A stretch of 64,000 nt of DNA from Bacillota bacterium (lineage in GTDB: Bacteria; Bacillota; Clostridia; Lachnospirales; Lachnospiraceae). The notes under the pieces are model-generated. The model made no database searches, had not been told where the DNA came from, and saw nothing but the letters and a program-made list of their open reading frames with translations. The stretch is from assembly GCA_023389295.1 (NCBI GenBank), contig JAEWEO010000310.1, positions 1-64,000 of the forward strand, read 5' to 3'. The translations under genes were made by a program, and so were the position numbers. Positions within the stretch are counted from its first letter, which is position 1. Each line of letters opens with the position of its first letter. Positions 26,153-36,373 of the stretch are shown piece after piece.

Positions 26153-27577
26153 AACGACTTCAATTGTTTTATTAAGAAAATCAAAGGTAACCGTTGTACC
26201 TTGTTTGTTGGATTTAATCTTTAAATTACCATGAAGCTTATCTTCTACCAGTGAATGTACTATTTTTAGCCCCAGACCCTCATGCTTCATGTTCGTGACA
26301 TCAAAGCCACAGCCGTTATCAAACATCTTAATTTTTGAATATAAGGAGCCTTTGCTTACTACGATTCGAACAACACCGCTATCCTTGTTTACAAAGGCAT
26401 ATTTTAACGAGTTCTGAAGTAATTCATTAATTACTAAGGCTACCGAGGTTGCTATATCAGATTCTACTTCAAAATCATCACCCTCCAATAAAACATCAAT
26501 ATTATATTGGGGGCGATAAAAATAACGGGTCACATTATTTTTAATATTCAGTATTACCTCGCCTATTTTTACATAGTCAATTCCACTTTGTGCCAGTAAC
26601 TGATGTGTAACTGCAATGGACAGAATGCGGTTCATGGTTTCTCTTAATACAATTTTCGTCTCCTCATTTTCCGTCCGCCGAATCTGAAGCCGCAACAAAG
26701 AAGCAATTGTTTGGAGATTATTTTTCACTCTATGATGCATTTCCTTAATGGCTACGGATTTAAGAATCAGTTCTTTCTCCTGTTCCCGCATCCATGTCAT
26801 ATCACGAATAATTACTGCAAAAGCAATATCTTTTCGTCCCAAATATACCGTACTGATACTGAGTGTATGCTTGCCCACAACGGTTTCTGTAAATGTGTTA
26901 TTGCGGTTATCACTTATCTGCTTTTCATTTATCTGCTCCGACTTGATCAGACAGATATTTTCGTAAGATTGCCCCAAGACATCCTCGATATAGCCAAGGT
27001 TCCGATACAACTCCTTCGCAATGGAGTTACGGAAGCTAACTATCCCTTCATGGTTGATCATTAGGAGGGCTTCTTCAATGCATTCCGTTAACCAGCTATT
27101 CTCATCTCCCATGTGATTAAGTACATTAGCGATGGTCTTATAGCTTTGCTCGGATAAATGTAGTCGTTCTCCGATGGCATACTGTTCCTCCATTCGTCTT
27201 TCCCTAATCAGAGTACCAATGACCTTAGAGCCATTCTTAATCGGTTCCACGGATTGTATGACATAGGTATTTTCCTGTGTTAAAGCCTTCATATGCTTGG
27301 TTGGTATTCCAAGTCTCATGGTTCTGGCCACCGCAGGTTCATTTTCCTTCTTAGCCATCATGCCGACAACACTATTCTTATAGGAGGATGGAACACCGGA
27401 GGGTTTTGCCTCAGCCACCACAATGGAATCATCATTTTCAGAAGGGCAATCGATAAATACATCTGCATCCTCTAGGTTTGCCAGGGACTGGAGAACACTA
27501 GACATCATCCTGATACTGCTTATTTCTTCATCAGCAAGATCAGTATACTGTTTACAAAGATCATAGATTATATCCAT
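26141..27577 (-). CDS. eutW: EutW sensor histidine kinase
   Basis: 478 residues, no membrane segments, so cytoplasmic. N-terminal sensory region with a PAS-like segment (~residues 165-265), then a HisKA_2 domain with the phosphoacceptor motif EMHHRVKNNLQT (H281-H282) and a GHKL ATPase domain (NELLQNSLKYAF; MFDNGCGFD; HEGLGLKIV). EutW senses ethanolamine and phosphorylates EutV. It is six bases downstream of eutV. Its last codons form part of the P1 hairpin of the eutA leader. Confidence 0.94.
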   Translation of the reverse strand: MDIIYDLCKQYTDLADEEISSIRMMSSVLQSLANLEDADVFIDCPSENDDSIVVAEAKPSGVPSSYKNSVVGMMAKKENEPAVARTMRLGIPTKHMKALTQENTYVIQSVEPIKNGSKVIGTLIRERRMEEQYAIGERLHLSEQSYKTIANVLNHMGDENSWLTECIEEALLMINHEGIVSFRNSIAKELYRNLGYIEDVLGQSYENICLIKSEQINEKQISDNRNNTFTETVVGKHTLSISTVYLGRKDIAFAVIIRDMTWMREQEKELILKSVAIKEMHHRVKNNLQTIASLLRLQIRRTENEETKIVLRETMNRILSIAVTHQLLAQSGIDYVKIGEVILNIKNNVTRYFYRPQYNIDVLLEGDDFEVESDIATSVALVINELLQNSLKYAFVNKDSGVVRIVVSKGSLYSKIKMFDNGCGFDVTNMKHEGLGLKIVHSLVEDKLHGNLKIKSNKQGTTVTFDFLNKTIEVVGVT

Positions 27578-27583
27578 CCTCCA

Positions 27584-28168
27584 TTACTCTCCTGCCTTGA
27601 TTAATATGATCTCGGCAACTCTTTTCATAGCGATTTCTTTCTTCTTACTGATATTTCTTATGTAATCATAGGCATCCTGCTCACATAAATTGTTTTGCTT
27701 CATGATTATGCCCTTAGCCTTTTCTATGATTTTACGACTTTCCAAGCGATTTGAAACCTCTTCAAAATCCCTTTTTAACTTCTTCATCTCTCTACTTCTG
27801 GCTACTGCAAGCTCTATATTGGGAATTAATGACTTCTCATCAATGGGCTTTACTAAATAACCACCAACTCCGCTCTTTTTTGCACCATCAATAAATTCCT
27901 TTTCATTATACGCCGTTAATAAAACTACCGTCTCTGCTAAACCTTCGTCATTGATTATCTTAGCCGCTGATATTCCGTCTAAAAAAGGCATTTTAATATC
28001 TAATAATACCAGATCCGGATTATTCTTTCTGCAAAGTTCAATTGCATCAAACCCATCTCCTGCTTCACCAAGGACCTGACAACCTTTACTCTCCAGAATT
28101 TCCTTCAAATCCATTCTGGTAATCGGTTCATCATCAATAACAACAACGCTTAATCCTTCTTTTGTCAT
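27584..28168 (-). CDS. eutV: EutV response regulator with ANTAR RNA-binding domain
   Basis: 194 residues. The receiver domain has D57 in DLVLLDIKMPF and the conserved K in YLVKPID; the C-terminal ANTAR domain (residues ~135-192) reads ESRKIIEKAKGIIMKQNNLC followed by EQDAYDYIRNISKKK. ANTAR regulators bind paired RNA hairpins and prevent intrinsic termination. Two such leaders are found in this operon, before eutS and before eutA, fitting autoregulation by EutVW. Confidence 0.95.
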   Translation of the reverse strand: MTKEGLSVVVIDDEPITRMDLKEILESKGCQVLGEAGDGFDAIELCRKNNPDLVLLDIKMPFLDGISAAKIINDEGLAETVVLLTAYNEKEFIDGAKKSGVGGYLVKPIDEKSLIPNIELAVARSREMKKLKRDFEEVSNRLESRKIIEKAKGIIMKQNNLCEQDAYDYIRNISKKKEIAMKRVAEIILIKAGE

Positions 28169-28186
28169 CTTTACCTCCCACTATCT

Positions 28187-28645
28187 TCAATAGATTTTTA
28201 ATGAAAGAAAATCAAGATAATCTAACAATTCGCTAAATCCGGTTCCCTTAATACTGCTGATAGCAAAGACCTTTTCTGCACCTGCCATTCTCAAAAAATC
28301 TTTGGCTTTTGCCACCTGTTCCTTGGTTGCAATATCAATCTTAGTAATTAACCCTATCGATGATTTAGCAAAAGAACTGGCATAAGCCGGGGGAAACATA
28401 GTCCCACCCTCCAAAGCATCCTGTACCAATACGATAATATCAGCATCCGCCGAAGCTACCATAAGTGCTCCTCTCATTCTTACTCGTTCCAGATACTCAC
28501 CGGGAGTGTCAATGATATTACCGTTTTCGATATGAATGGTCTGTGTCTTGTGGTAAATGATATCTTCCTTGTTAAAGCGCTGGCAGAAGGTTGTTTTGCC
28601 GGCCGACGATCGTCCTATCAGAATCATTGTAAAATTATTATTCAT
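28187..28645 (-). CDS. eutP: EutP, small P-loop GTPase-like protein
   Basis: 152 residues. P-loop GRSSAGKTTFCQRF (residues ~11-24), switch motif DTPGEY and the guanine-specificity motif TKID are visible, followed by SSIKGTG. EutP is an eut-operon GTPase-family protein; the Salmonella homologue has been reported to have acetate-kinase activity. It is the second gene of the operon, 19 bases after eutS. The ATG at 28645 has AAAGGA about twelve bases upstream. Confidence 0.92.
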   Translation of the reverse strand: MNNNFTMILIGRSSAGKTTFCQRFNKEDIIYHKTQTIHIENGNIIDTPGEYLERVRMRGALMVASADADIIVLVQDALEGGTMFPPAYASSFAKSSIGLITKIDIATKEQVAKAKDFLRMAGAEKVFAISSIKGTGFSELLDYLDFLSLKIY

Positions 28646-28664
28646 TATACTGTATGTCCTTTAT

Positions 28665-29015
28665 TTAAGTTTTAGTTATCGAAGTTGATGTAAATCCCAT
28701 CATAGTACAAAGCATATGTATTACGTCATGAAGTGCAGCTTCTACTGCTGCCACATCCCCCGTAATTACCAGAGAACCACTAAAACGATCAACAAATCCA
28801 ATGGTAACATCCGCAGCTTTACTTGCCACATCTGCAGCAATAATTGCTCCCTCTGAGGGTGTAATGGTAAATATCCCAATCGCTCCTTCTCCGTTCACTA
28901 ATCCCATCTTGCTATACAAAGATTTTACCGGATTAGCAATGATATGTGCCAGGGTAACTTGTTTACCCGGAACGAATTCTTGAATGATCCGTTTCTTTTC
29001 ATCTATCTCGATCAA
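28665..29015 (-). CDS. eutS: Shell protein EutS, probable TTG start
   Basis: About 116 residues, close to the 111 of E. coli Eut[41 protein letters not shown] and [16 protein letters not shown] are diagnostic for this bent BMC-H hexamer. The longest ORF starts at 29069 but its first 12 codons are the intrinsic terminator of the leader. GGGAGG is then followed after ten bases by TTG at 29015, which I take as the start; ATG at 29033 lies on the ribosome binding site itself. First gene of the operon. Confidence 0.93.
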   Translation of the reverse strand: MIEIDEKKRIIQEFVPGKQVTLAHIIANPVKSLYSKMGLVNGEGAIGIFTITPSEGAIIAADVASKAADVTIGFVDRFSGSLVITGDVAAVEAALHDVIHMLCTMMGFTSTSITKT

Positions 29016-29043
29016 ACTGCAACCGCCTCCCATGCTATTTTTA

Positions 29044-29077
29044 CGCAAAAAGCCCCTTGAATATTCCAAGGAGCTTT
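29044..29077 (-). terminator. Attenuator terminator in the eutS leader
   Basis: On the minus strand AAAGCTCCTTG (29077-29067) pairs over all 11 positions (one G-T) with CAAGGGGCTTT (29059-29049), loop of seven, followed by TTTTTGCG. It lies between the promoter and the eutS start. Confidence 0.88.
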
Positions 29078-29117
29078 CATCACTCGTTACATTAGAAAAG
29101 CACTATCGTCGCACTTT
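29071..29117 (-). promoter_or_regulatory. Candidate EutV (ANTAR) dual-hairpin antitermination site before eutS
   Basis: P1: AAAGTGC-GACGATA-GTGCTTT (29117-29097), seven pairs with two wobbles. After an 11-base linker, P2: GAGT-GATGAAA-GCTC (29085-29071), four pairs. P2 overlaps the 5' arm of the terminator at 29044-29077. The layout and spacing match the eutA leader (12-base linker), and the loops are alike (GACGATA and GATGAAA here; GACGTA and GTTGAA there). Confidence 0.62.
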
Positions 29118-29145
29118 ACTTTAAATTTTGTTATTAACTAAATCT

Positions 29146-29174
29146 AGCTTATCACGGTAAGGCTTGTTTGTCAA
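29146..29174 (-). promoter_or_regulatory. Promoter of the ethanolamine operon
   Basis: Minus-strand TTGACA (29174-29169), 17-base spacer, and a TG-extended -10, TGA-TAAGCT (-10 hexamer 29151-29146). Transcription would begin near 29139, about 20 bases before the P1 hairpin of the leader. The perfect -35 with weak -10 fits a basal promoter controlled downstream by antitermination. Confidence 0.65.
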
Positions 29175-29258
29175 TTGTTATAATATAATCTAATTTTTAA
29201 GTTTTTTATTGTGACATATTACCAAATATTTTCCCATTTTTCTTTTTTCTAATCCAAC

Positions 29259-30800
<1,542 letters not shown>

Positions 30801-30924
30801 TTATTCGTTTCAATGACTCTATAAAATAAACTATATCATTATTTACAAAAAATAACTATATAAAATTCATATTTCGTATAACGTTTTAAGAAATTATAGT
30901 GGAGAACCTCGATCAATATTTTAG

Positions 30925-31062
30925 GTAACAACCTCAAGTGCAGGTTGGGTAACATTTGATATTGTATCTAATCTTAAACGCACCTTTATATCAATTTTCG
31001 ATGAATTTGGTAAAGAAATCACTTCCGGAAACTACGATTATACTGTTTGCGCCATGGAGTAG
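30925..31062 (+). pseudogene. Possible decayed C-terminal fragment of a surface protein
   Basis: A 45-codon open stretch ending in TAG reads VTTSSAGWVTFDIVSNLKRT then FISIFDEFGKEITSGNYDY-TVCAME. It has no start codon or ribosome binding site and is preceded by a stop in frame. Composition and beta-rich pattern look like the end of an extracellular Ig-like or X2-type module. The rest of this 304-base gap (30771-31074) shows only AT-rich promoter-like sequence for the GH51 gene. Weak call. Confidence 0.3.
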
Positions 31063-31074
31063 AATTGTTAACCA

Positions 31075-32490
31075 CTAATTAATGTAAATGGTATATTCTA
31101 TTTGATAGTTTTTGTTTGTTTTTGACTTAATCCGAAGTGTGGCATATCCAGATTTTTTTGCTTTAATTATCCCTGTCTTGCTATCATATTCAGCATAATT
31201 TCTATCATTCTTATCAATGGAAATGTCAAAATCTTTTTTCGTTGTACCCTCTGTAAAGCGTAATTTCAAACTTTTACCGGCTTCTATTCCATGATTTAAT
31301 GAATCACTTACTGCTTTTGTTAATTGAGGATATACAATCGTAACACTTGCTGTAGATTTGTTTCCAAATATTGTTTCTGCACTAATCTGAAATACCATCG
31401 TAGAAAGATTGTCATAGTATTTCAAATTTAACTTTTTCTCTGCCCTGGAATTATACAAACTCTCAAAAATACTATAATAATTATTGTAACTTGATTTCTC
31501 TTTTTTCCCACTTAAATCATAGGTTACCAAATTATGTATCTCAAAGGTTAGATCGGAAAACTCATAATTTTCAACTTTTAATGGTAACACTACATTGGTC
31601 TTGCAGGTGGCTGCATTCATGGTAATTATACTTTCAGTAAATGCAACGCTTGATTTATTAATAAAATATTTTTGATCTTTATCCGGATCTGTCCGTAGCT
31701 TCGTTGTAGCCACAGGATATCCATATACCTTACCTTTTGCTAATTCTACAAACTTGTCATATCCTCTACCAGAAACTACTGTGTGATTTTCGAAATCTCC
31801 ACTTCCATTTAGAAAATTATTATTATCCTCCTTACTACTAATAATCAATTCACCTTTTTTGTCTAACTTCTCTAGTTCTTCCTCGTACACTCTTATTTTA
31901 CTTTCATATTCCACTATTTCCGCATTTAATTGGTTTAATTCTTGAATACCAAAGTATAATTCTTCCTCTATTACAAACTTCAAATAACTAATTTCTTCCT
32001 TTAAATCTTCAATGTAACCTAGAATAATATCTCGTTCCCATGTTATATACAATGCTGACTGTGGTTCTACCAAATACCACTTATTATCATTCATTAAAAC
32101 CATATTATAAACATGTCTCATTGTATCGTCAGAAATATATAAGCATGGAGCACCGATTTGATCCATGAATTCTTTGAAGACTCTTGCATACCCTTCACAT
32201 ACCCCTTTACGTTCTAACATGGTATCCTTAAGGGTTCGTACTTCCGTTCCATTATTTAACCCTTCATAATCATAAGATATGTTCTCATAGATCCATCTTC
32301 CGCATATAACCACCTTGTTGAAATAACTTTCTTCTTCTAAATCAAGCTCCTTGATAATCTCTGCGACCATTTGCTCGCCGGTTTTTTCTTTTGCCTGTGC
32401 AACTATGGGATTACTAAAAATAGTTAATACCAGAATATGCAGAAGCAAAATATAACTTACCAGTTTCTTAAAAAATACTTTCATCCCCAT
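31075..32490 (-). CDS. Secreted transglutaminase-like protein
   Basis: 471 residues. A signal peptide (FFKKLVSYILLLHILVLTIF) leads into a transglutaminase-like core: Cys in RKGVCEGYARVF and His in MRHVYNMVLM. The usual third residue, Asp after the W-x-L-V motif, is replaced: KWYLVEPQ has Glu. A long charged coiled-coil-like segment (residues ~160-210, rich in E/L/K) follows, then a beta-rich C-terminal half. Related in kind to the protein at 8352-10238 but without BIG2 domains. Start either 32490 or the ATG two codons later; both lie behind a G-rich site. Confidence 0.75.
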   Translation of the reverse strand: MGMKVFFKKLVSYILLLHILVLTIFSNPIVAQAKEKTGEQMVAEIIKELDLEEESYFNKVVICGRWIYENISYDYEGLNNGTEVRTLKDTMLERKGVCEGYARVFKEFMDQIGAPCLYISDDTMRHVYNMVLMNDNKWYLVEPQSALYITWERDIILGYIEDLKEEISYLKFVIEEELYFGIQELNQLNAEIVEYESKIRVYEEELEKLDKKGELIISSKEDNNNFLNGSGDFENHTVVSGRGYDKFVELAKGKVYGYPVATTKLRTDPDKDQKYFINKSSVAFTESIITMNAATCKTNVVLPLKVENYEFSDLTFEIHNLVTYDLSGKKEKSSYNNYYSIFESLYNSRAEKKLNLKYYDNLSTMVFQISAETIFGNKSTASVTIVYPQLTKAVSDSLNHGIEAGKSLKLRFTEGTTKKDFDISIDKNDRNYAEYDSKTGIIKAKKSGYATLRIKSKTNKNYQIEYTIYIN

Positions 32491-32641
32491 TAACCTTCCC
32501 CCCTTTTTTATTTACTTCATTTCTTATAAAACTCAATTATTATTGGCCTTCCTGTGTGACATTACATAATAATACTTTCTACCATAAGTGTTCCATCTCT
32601 AATATATATTCAAACATTTGGTAAAGAACACCGTAAGGGCA

Positions 32642-32998
32642 TCAAGTATTTGTAAATCTACTATGAAATATATCTCCCTGCAAATCAGAAATATCATCAA
32701 AGGATATTCTTTTATTCACAATCTCTAATATTCTGCTTGTTTCATCAATACGCGCTACCATTCCGGTTACCTTCAAATATTCTCCACTCTGGAAAAACTC
32801 CACGGTAATTATATCCTTTTTCTGAATACACCTTATTTTTCGACCTAATTCTTCCTTCTCTTCTTCCGACAAATCCCGTTTAGGCACAATAACTCGTTCC
32901 TTTTCTGCCAGCGCATCCCGGAGCCCTTTTAGGGCATCAAAGGGCATGAACTGTTTGGCACGGTTTTGCCTGTCCATTTTCTCCCGACTATTCGCCAC
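32642..32998 (-). CDS. YolD-like protein
   Basis: 118 residues. REKMDRQNRAKQFMPFDALKG with VEFFQSGEYLKVTGMVARID is the pattern of the YolD-like family, small proteins found beside UmuC/DinB-type polymerases in Firmicutes. It overlaps the end of the polymerase gene by 11 bases, so the two are co-translated. Its role is presumed accessory to translesion synthesis or its control. Confidence 0.82.
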   Translation of the reverse strand: MANSREKMDRQNRAKQFMPFDALKGLRDALAEKERVIVPKRDLSEEEKEELGRKIRCIQKKDIITVEFFQSGEYLKVTGMVARIDETSRILEIVNKRISFDDISDLQGDIFHSRFTNT

Positions 32999-34253
32999 TT
33001 TTATGACCTCCGATCTGCCTGTTACGCTCTATAGTGGTACCTGCCTCCTGTAAATCCATTCCACGTACAAGAGCATTTTTACCAAACTTCTTTTTAATTT
33101 CTAGTGTTGCCTTCTGTAGCTTTCTTTCTCTCTCCAGTTCCATCGGATCCGTAAAAAGACCATACTGTTCATAAGCCTCATCCACAAGATGATTACAGGA
33201 TAGACTTAATCGACGTATCGGTTTATTTTTATCCACAATACGATCATACAGTTCCATCACATGGGGTATGATCTTTCGGTAGGAATTAGTGGTGACCTGC
33301 ATGGACGCTGTTCCTGTTGCCGGCTTTACCCCCAGCTCATTGGAATATCCAATCATTAAGGATAAAGAGTCTGTAACCATATCCTTCTCTGCCATATCAA
33401 GACATAGGGAATCTGCCATCTCTTTTACAATCAGCTTGCACTCTTCAAAGCTGTAATCTCTGGAAAGCACCTGCCCACTTGACATGGAATTGCTTTTGGG
33501 TTTATACGCCTTAATATCTGCCATGGTAGTTGTCTCTCTGCCCCAGGCATGGTCAATCAAAAGCTCTGCATCAATCCCAAACATCCGATAAAGTAGCTCT
33601 TCATCGGCATGTGCAACATCACCCATGGTCATAATGCCTATGCTCGAGAGCCTTTTTGCCGTTCCTTCTCCTATCCTCCAGAAGTCGGTCAACGGTTGAT
33701 GTCCCCACAAGGTCTTTTTATATAGCTCTTCATCAAGATATCCGATATTATCTCTTACATGCTTTGCCGTAATATCGAGGGCTATTTTAGCCAGATACAG
33801 ATTCGTTCCAATTCCTGCTGTAGCTGGAATTCCTGTGGAGTCCTTAATATCCTCCATAATTTGAATCGCCAGTTCCTTTGCACTTATCTGATACATGGGT
33901 AGGTAATTGGTTACATCGAGGAAGGCTTCATCAATGGAATAAACATGAATATCCTCTTTTGCAATATATTTCAAATAGATAGCATAAATATTAGCTGAAT
34001 ACTCAATGTAAAGTTTCATTCTTGGAGGTGCCATAATATACTTCACTCCCGGTGGTATCTGAAATACCCTGCACCGGTTCTTTATTCCTAACGCTTTCAT
34101 GGATGGGGAAATAGCAAGACAGATTGTTTTCTCGCTTCTCTCCGGATCGGCAACTGCAAGATTAGTAGTCAGCGGATCAAGTCCACGTTCTATGCACTCC
34201 ACAGAGGCATAAAATGATTTAAAATCAATACATAAGTAAATCCTCTTTTCCAT
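32988..34253 (-). CDS. Y-family DNA polymerase (DinB/UmuC-like)
   Basis: About 421 residues. Catalytic motifs are CIDFKSFYASVEC at the N-terminus and YSIDEAFLDVT near residue 115; a helix-hairpin-helix region (FWRIGEGTAKRLSSIGI) follows, and a little-finger region with VLSRDYSF. The group with an adjacent YolD is the UvrX/YqjW type. The start at 34253 (MEKRIYLC) follows AAGGAG; the longer ORF start is not supported. An SOS-like palindrome lies ~60 bases upstream. Confidence 0.9.
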   Translation of the reverse strand: MEKRIYLCIDFKSFYASVECIERGLDPLTTNLAVADPERSEKTICLAISPSMKALGIKNRCRVFQIPPGVKYIMAPPRMKLYIEYSANIYAIYLKYIAKEDIHVYSIDEAFLDVTNYLPMYQISAKELAIQIMEDIKDSTGIPATAGIGTNLYLAKIALDITAKHVRDNIGYLDEELYKKTLWGHQPLTDFWRIGEGTAKRLSSIGIMTMGDVAHADEELLYRMFGIDAELLIDHAWGRETTTMADIKAYKPKSNSMSSGQVLSRDYSFEECKLIVKEMADSLCLDMAEKDMVTDSLSLMIGYSNELGVKPATGTASMQVTTNSYRKIIPHVMELYDRIVDKNKPIRRLSLSCNHLVDEAYEQYGLFTDPMELERERKLQKATLEIKKKFGKNALVRGMDLQEAGTTIERNRQIGGHKSGE

Positions 34254-34313
34254 CCACTGCGCACTCCTTCTTTTTTCTTTTATTATAGTCACAATTAAAC
34301 TCATTATATCATG

Positions 34314-34327
34314 CAAACAAATGTTTG
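34314..34327. promoter_or_regulatory. Candidate SOS (LexA) box
   Basis: CAAACAAATGTTTG has five-base inverted arms around AAAT. It resembles the Gram-positive SOS box GAACNNNNGTTC with A/T in place of the outer G/C. Its place just ahead of a translesion polymerase gene supports the reading. Confidence 0.5.
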
Positions 34328-34381
34328 TATATGTAAGAATCCCAGTCATAAATACATATTTTTTATGTCAGAGATAGAGCC

Positions 34382-34425
34382 AAAAAAGAATCGGAAGTAT
34401 AAAGTTCTACTTCCGATTCTTTTCT
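34382..34425. terminator. Bidirectional terminator
   Basis: AAGAATCGGAAGTA (34386-34399) pairs perfectly with TACTTCCGATTCTT (34408-34421), eight-base loop, with A-run and T-run on the flanks. It ends the minus-strand chemoreceptor/dehydrogenase operon that stops at 34445. Confidence 0.9.
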
Positions 34426-34444
34426 AATTTCTATTATGATATTT

Positions 34445-35467
34445 TTAAGACTCTTTCAGTATTATTTTCTTTCCTTCTCTTGAGGAGCGATAGATCGCTA
34501 ATACAATTTCGAGTGTTTTTGTTGCATCTTCGGGTGCAAAGGGAACAGGCTGGTTGTTTAATAGGCAATTATAGTAATCCTTTATTTGATCTAAATGGCA
34601 TTTTCCCCAGTAAGCATGTTCTTCTTTACCACCTTCGGACATATTTTCTATGACAGTCTCTTCTCCACCCTGCTTAATCGTTACTGTTTCACCGCTTAAT
34701 GAAATAGATCCATTTTCAGTACTTATCATAATCTGTATCGGGCTATTGCTAGTGAAATAGTTGCATGCATAAAAGGAATAAACAGCACCGTTTTCAAATG
34801 TAATTGCCGCATCGGCAACATCTTCAACTTCAATCTGGGACAGTACCCTTGTGTCAATATGACCTTTTACGGATTCTACTTCGCAGCCTATCAGGTATCG
34901 AACCAAGTCAATGCTATGAATTGCCTGGTCAATTACGACACCTCCGCCTTCCTTATCCCAGTAGCCTTTCCAATCACAGTCATAATATGAGGGTGGACGC
35001 CACCAATTAAGACTTGACCACGCTCCCGTTACTTTTCCAAGTCGTCCTTCGAGTAGGAGCTTCTTTGCCTGTACTATCCCGTCAATATATCTATTCTGAA
35101 AAATAACCCCTAACTTTTTACCGGTTTTTTTTGCAACCTCGCACATTTCATATGCATCTTCCATACTTATGGCAATAGGTTTTTCTGTCAATACATTGAT
35201 GCCTGACTCAAGGCACTGTATCACGTGCTCCTTGTGCAAAAAATGAGGTGTAAGAACATGCATTACATCAAGAGATTTTGCAGTAACGTTTGTTAGTTTA
35301 TCCGTAAATACACATCCTGGAAAATAGTTAGCAAACTGCTTAGCCCGCTCAATATCCTTATCCACCGCAACAACGACATCTATTAAATCACTCAACTTAG
35401 CAAAAGCATCACGATAAACGCTTGAAATTCTACCACATCCTATAATTCCTACTTTAAGCTTCTTCAT
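34445..35467 (-). CDS. Gfo/Idh/MocA family oxidoreductase
   Basis: 340 residues. Rossmann motif GIIGCGRISSVY at the N-terminus, then the family motif TEKPIAISMEDAYEMCE (the K of EKP is catalytic in the family) and the DQAIHSIDLVRYLIG segment with the conserved His. NAD(P)-dependent oxidation or epimerisation of a sugar, inositol or sugar acid is likely, but the substrate cannot be told. Last gene of a five-gene operon, ending in the terminator at 34382-34425. Confidence 0.88.
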   Translation of the reverse strand: MKKLKVGIIGCGRISSVYRDAFAKLSDLIDVVVAVDKDIERAKQFANYFPGCVFTDKLTNVTAKSLDVMHVLTPHFLHKEHVIQCLESGINVLTEKPIAISMEDAYEMCEVAKKTGKKLGVIFQNRYIDGIVQAKKLLLEGRLGKVTGAWSSLNWWRPPSYYDCDWKGYWDKEGGGVVIDQAIHSIDLVRYLIGCEVESVKGHIDTRVLSQIEVEDVADAAITFENGAVYSFYACNYFTSNSPIQIMISTENGSISLSGETVTIKQGGEETVIENMSEGGKEEHAYWGKCHLDQIKDYYNCLLNNQPVPFAPEDATKTLEIVLAIYRSSREGKKIILKES

Positions 35468-35561
35468 CGCACTAATCCTTTCTATATGTATTTACCGGAT
35501 ATAACCATCAAAACCTTCCGATCAATGTTACTACTTTGGATATTTTATATTGACCTTGTTC

Positions 35562-36356
35562 TTACTCAAAATATTTAGCAATATATTCATAAGCCGATTG
35601 ATAACGATTGATGTCTTCGTCACCCGTCTCATACTCAACGATTGCCCAATCCTCGGGTTCTAATATTTCTTTTAATTTATTCGTTAAGCGGATATAATCC
35701 ATATCTCCACTTCCTAAATCAACAAATTCCTTGGTTGCTTTGTCATAATCACGTAAATGTACATAGTGGAAACGTCCGGGATACTGATCCATTAAATCCA
35801 CCGGATCATAACCTGAAGAGTATGCCCAGCCTGTATCAAGTCCAAAATTTAAATCTGGTGCATAGCTTCCAATACTCTTAAAAATCAAAGCATCATGTTC
35901 AAATTCCCAGGAATGATTATGATAATGAACCATGACACCTTGCTCTTTCGCTAGAAGAGCTAGTTCATTCAGTCCTCTTGCAATTAATTCCACACTACTA
36001 GAATCTGATAATCTGCTATCTATCTCAGGATTATCCATTGGCCATTTGTGAAGTCCTGTTAATATAATATTACGGTTTTTCATACCCTTTACAAAGTCCA
36101 CAACTTTCATAAACCCACTAATAGCATCTTCTTTCTTATCCAGTAGATCTGTAAGTAGAACTAGAGCATGCATACCTGACATTGACATATCTGTCTCATC
36201 TAGTGTTTTACAAAGATATTCTCTTTTATCAACTCCAAAAAATCTTGCTCCGATCTCGGTACCTTGGAACCCAGTTTTTCTAATATCAGTTAAAAGTCCC
36301 TTTGTATCTGTCGAAATTTTATCTTTAAATAATACTGCGTGACAGCCAAGTTTCAC
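35562..36356 (-). CDS. Sugar phosphate isomerase/epimerase-like TIM barrel, GTG start
   Basis: 264 residues of the xylose-isomerase-like (IolE/IolI) AP-endonuclease-2 fold. HYHNHSWEFE, NFGLDTGWAYSSG, YVHLRDYDKAT and VEYETGDED carry the metal-binding residues typical of the family. The start is GTG at 36356 behind AAAGGAGG. It lies between two Gfo/Idh genes, which suggests a keto-sugar or inosose-like pathway of oxidation followed by isomerisation or dehydration. Confidence 0.85.
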   Translation of the reverse strand: MKLGCHAVLFKDKISTDTKGLLTDIRKTGFQGTEIGARFFGVDKREYLCKTLDETDMSMSGMHALVLLTDLLDKKEDAISGFMKVVDFVKGMKNRNIILTGLHKWPMDNPEIDSRLSDSSSVELIARGLNELALLAKEQGVMVHYHNHSWEFEHDALIFKSIGSYAPDLNFGLDTGWAYSSGYDPVDLMDQYPGRFHYVHLRDYDKATKEFVDLGSGDMDYIRLTNKLKEILEPEDWAIVEYETGDEDINRYQSAYEYIAKYFE

Positions 36357-36373
36357 TTTGTTATCCTCCTTTT

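Noticed and set aside
29070..29258. Cobalamin riboswitch ahead of the eut operon, as in some enterococcal eut systems
   Set aside because: The region between promoter and eutS is only ~125 bases and filled by two small hairpins and a terminator; no B12-box-like or large multi-helix structure is visible.
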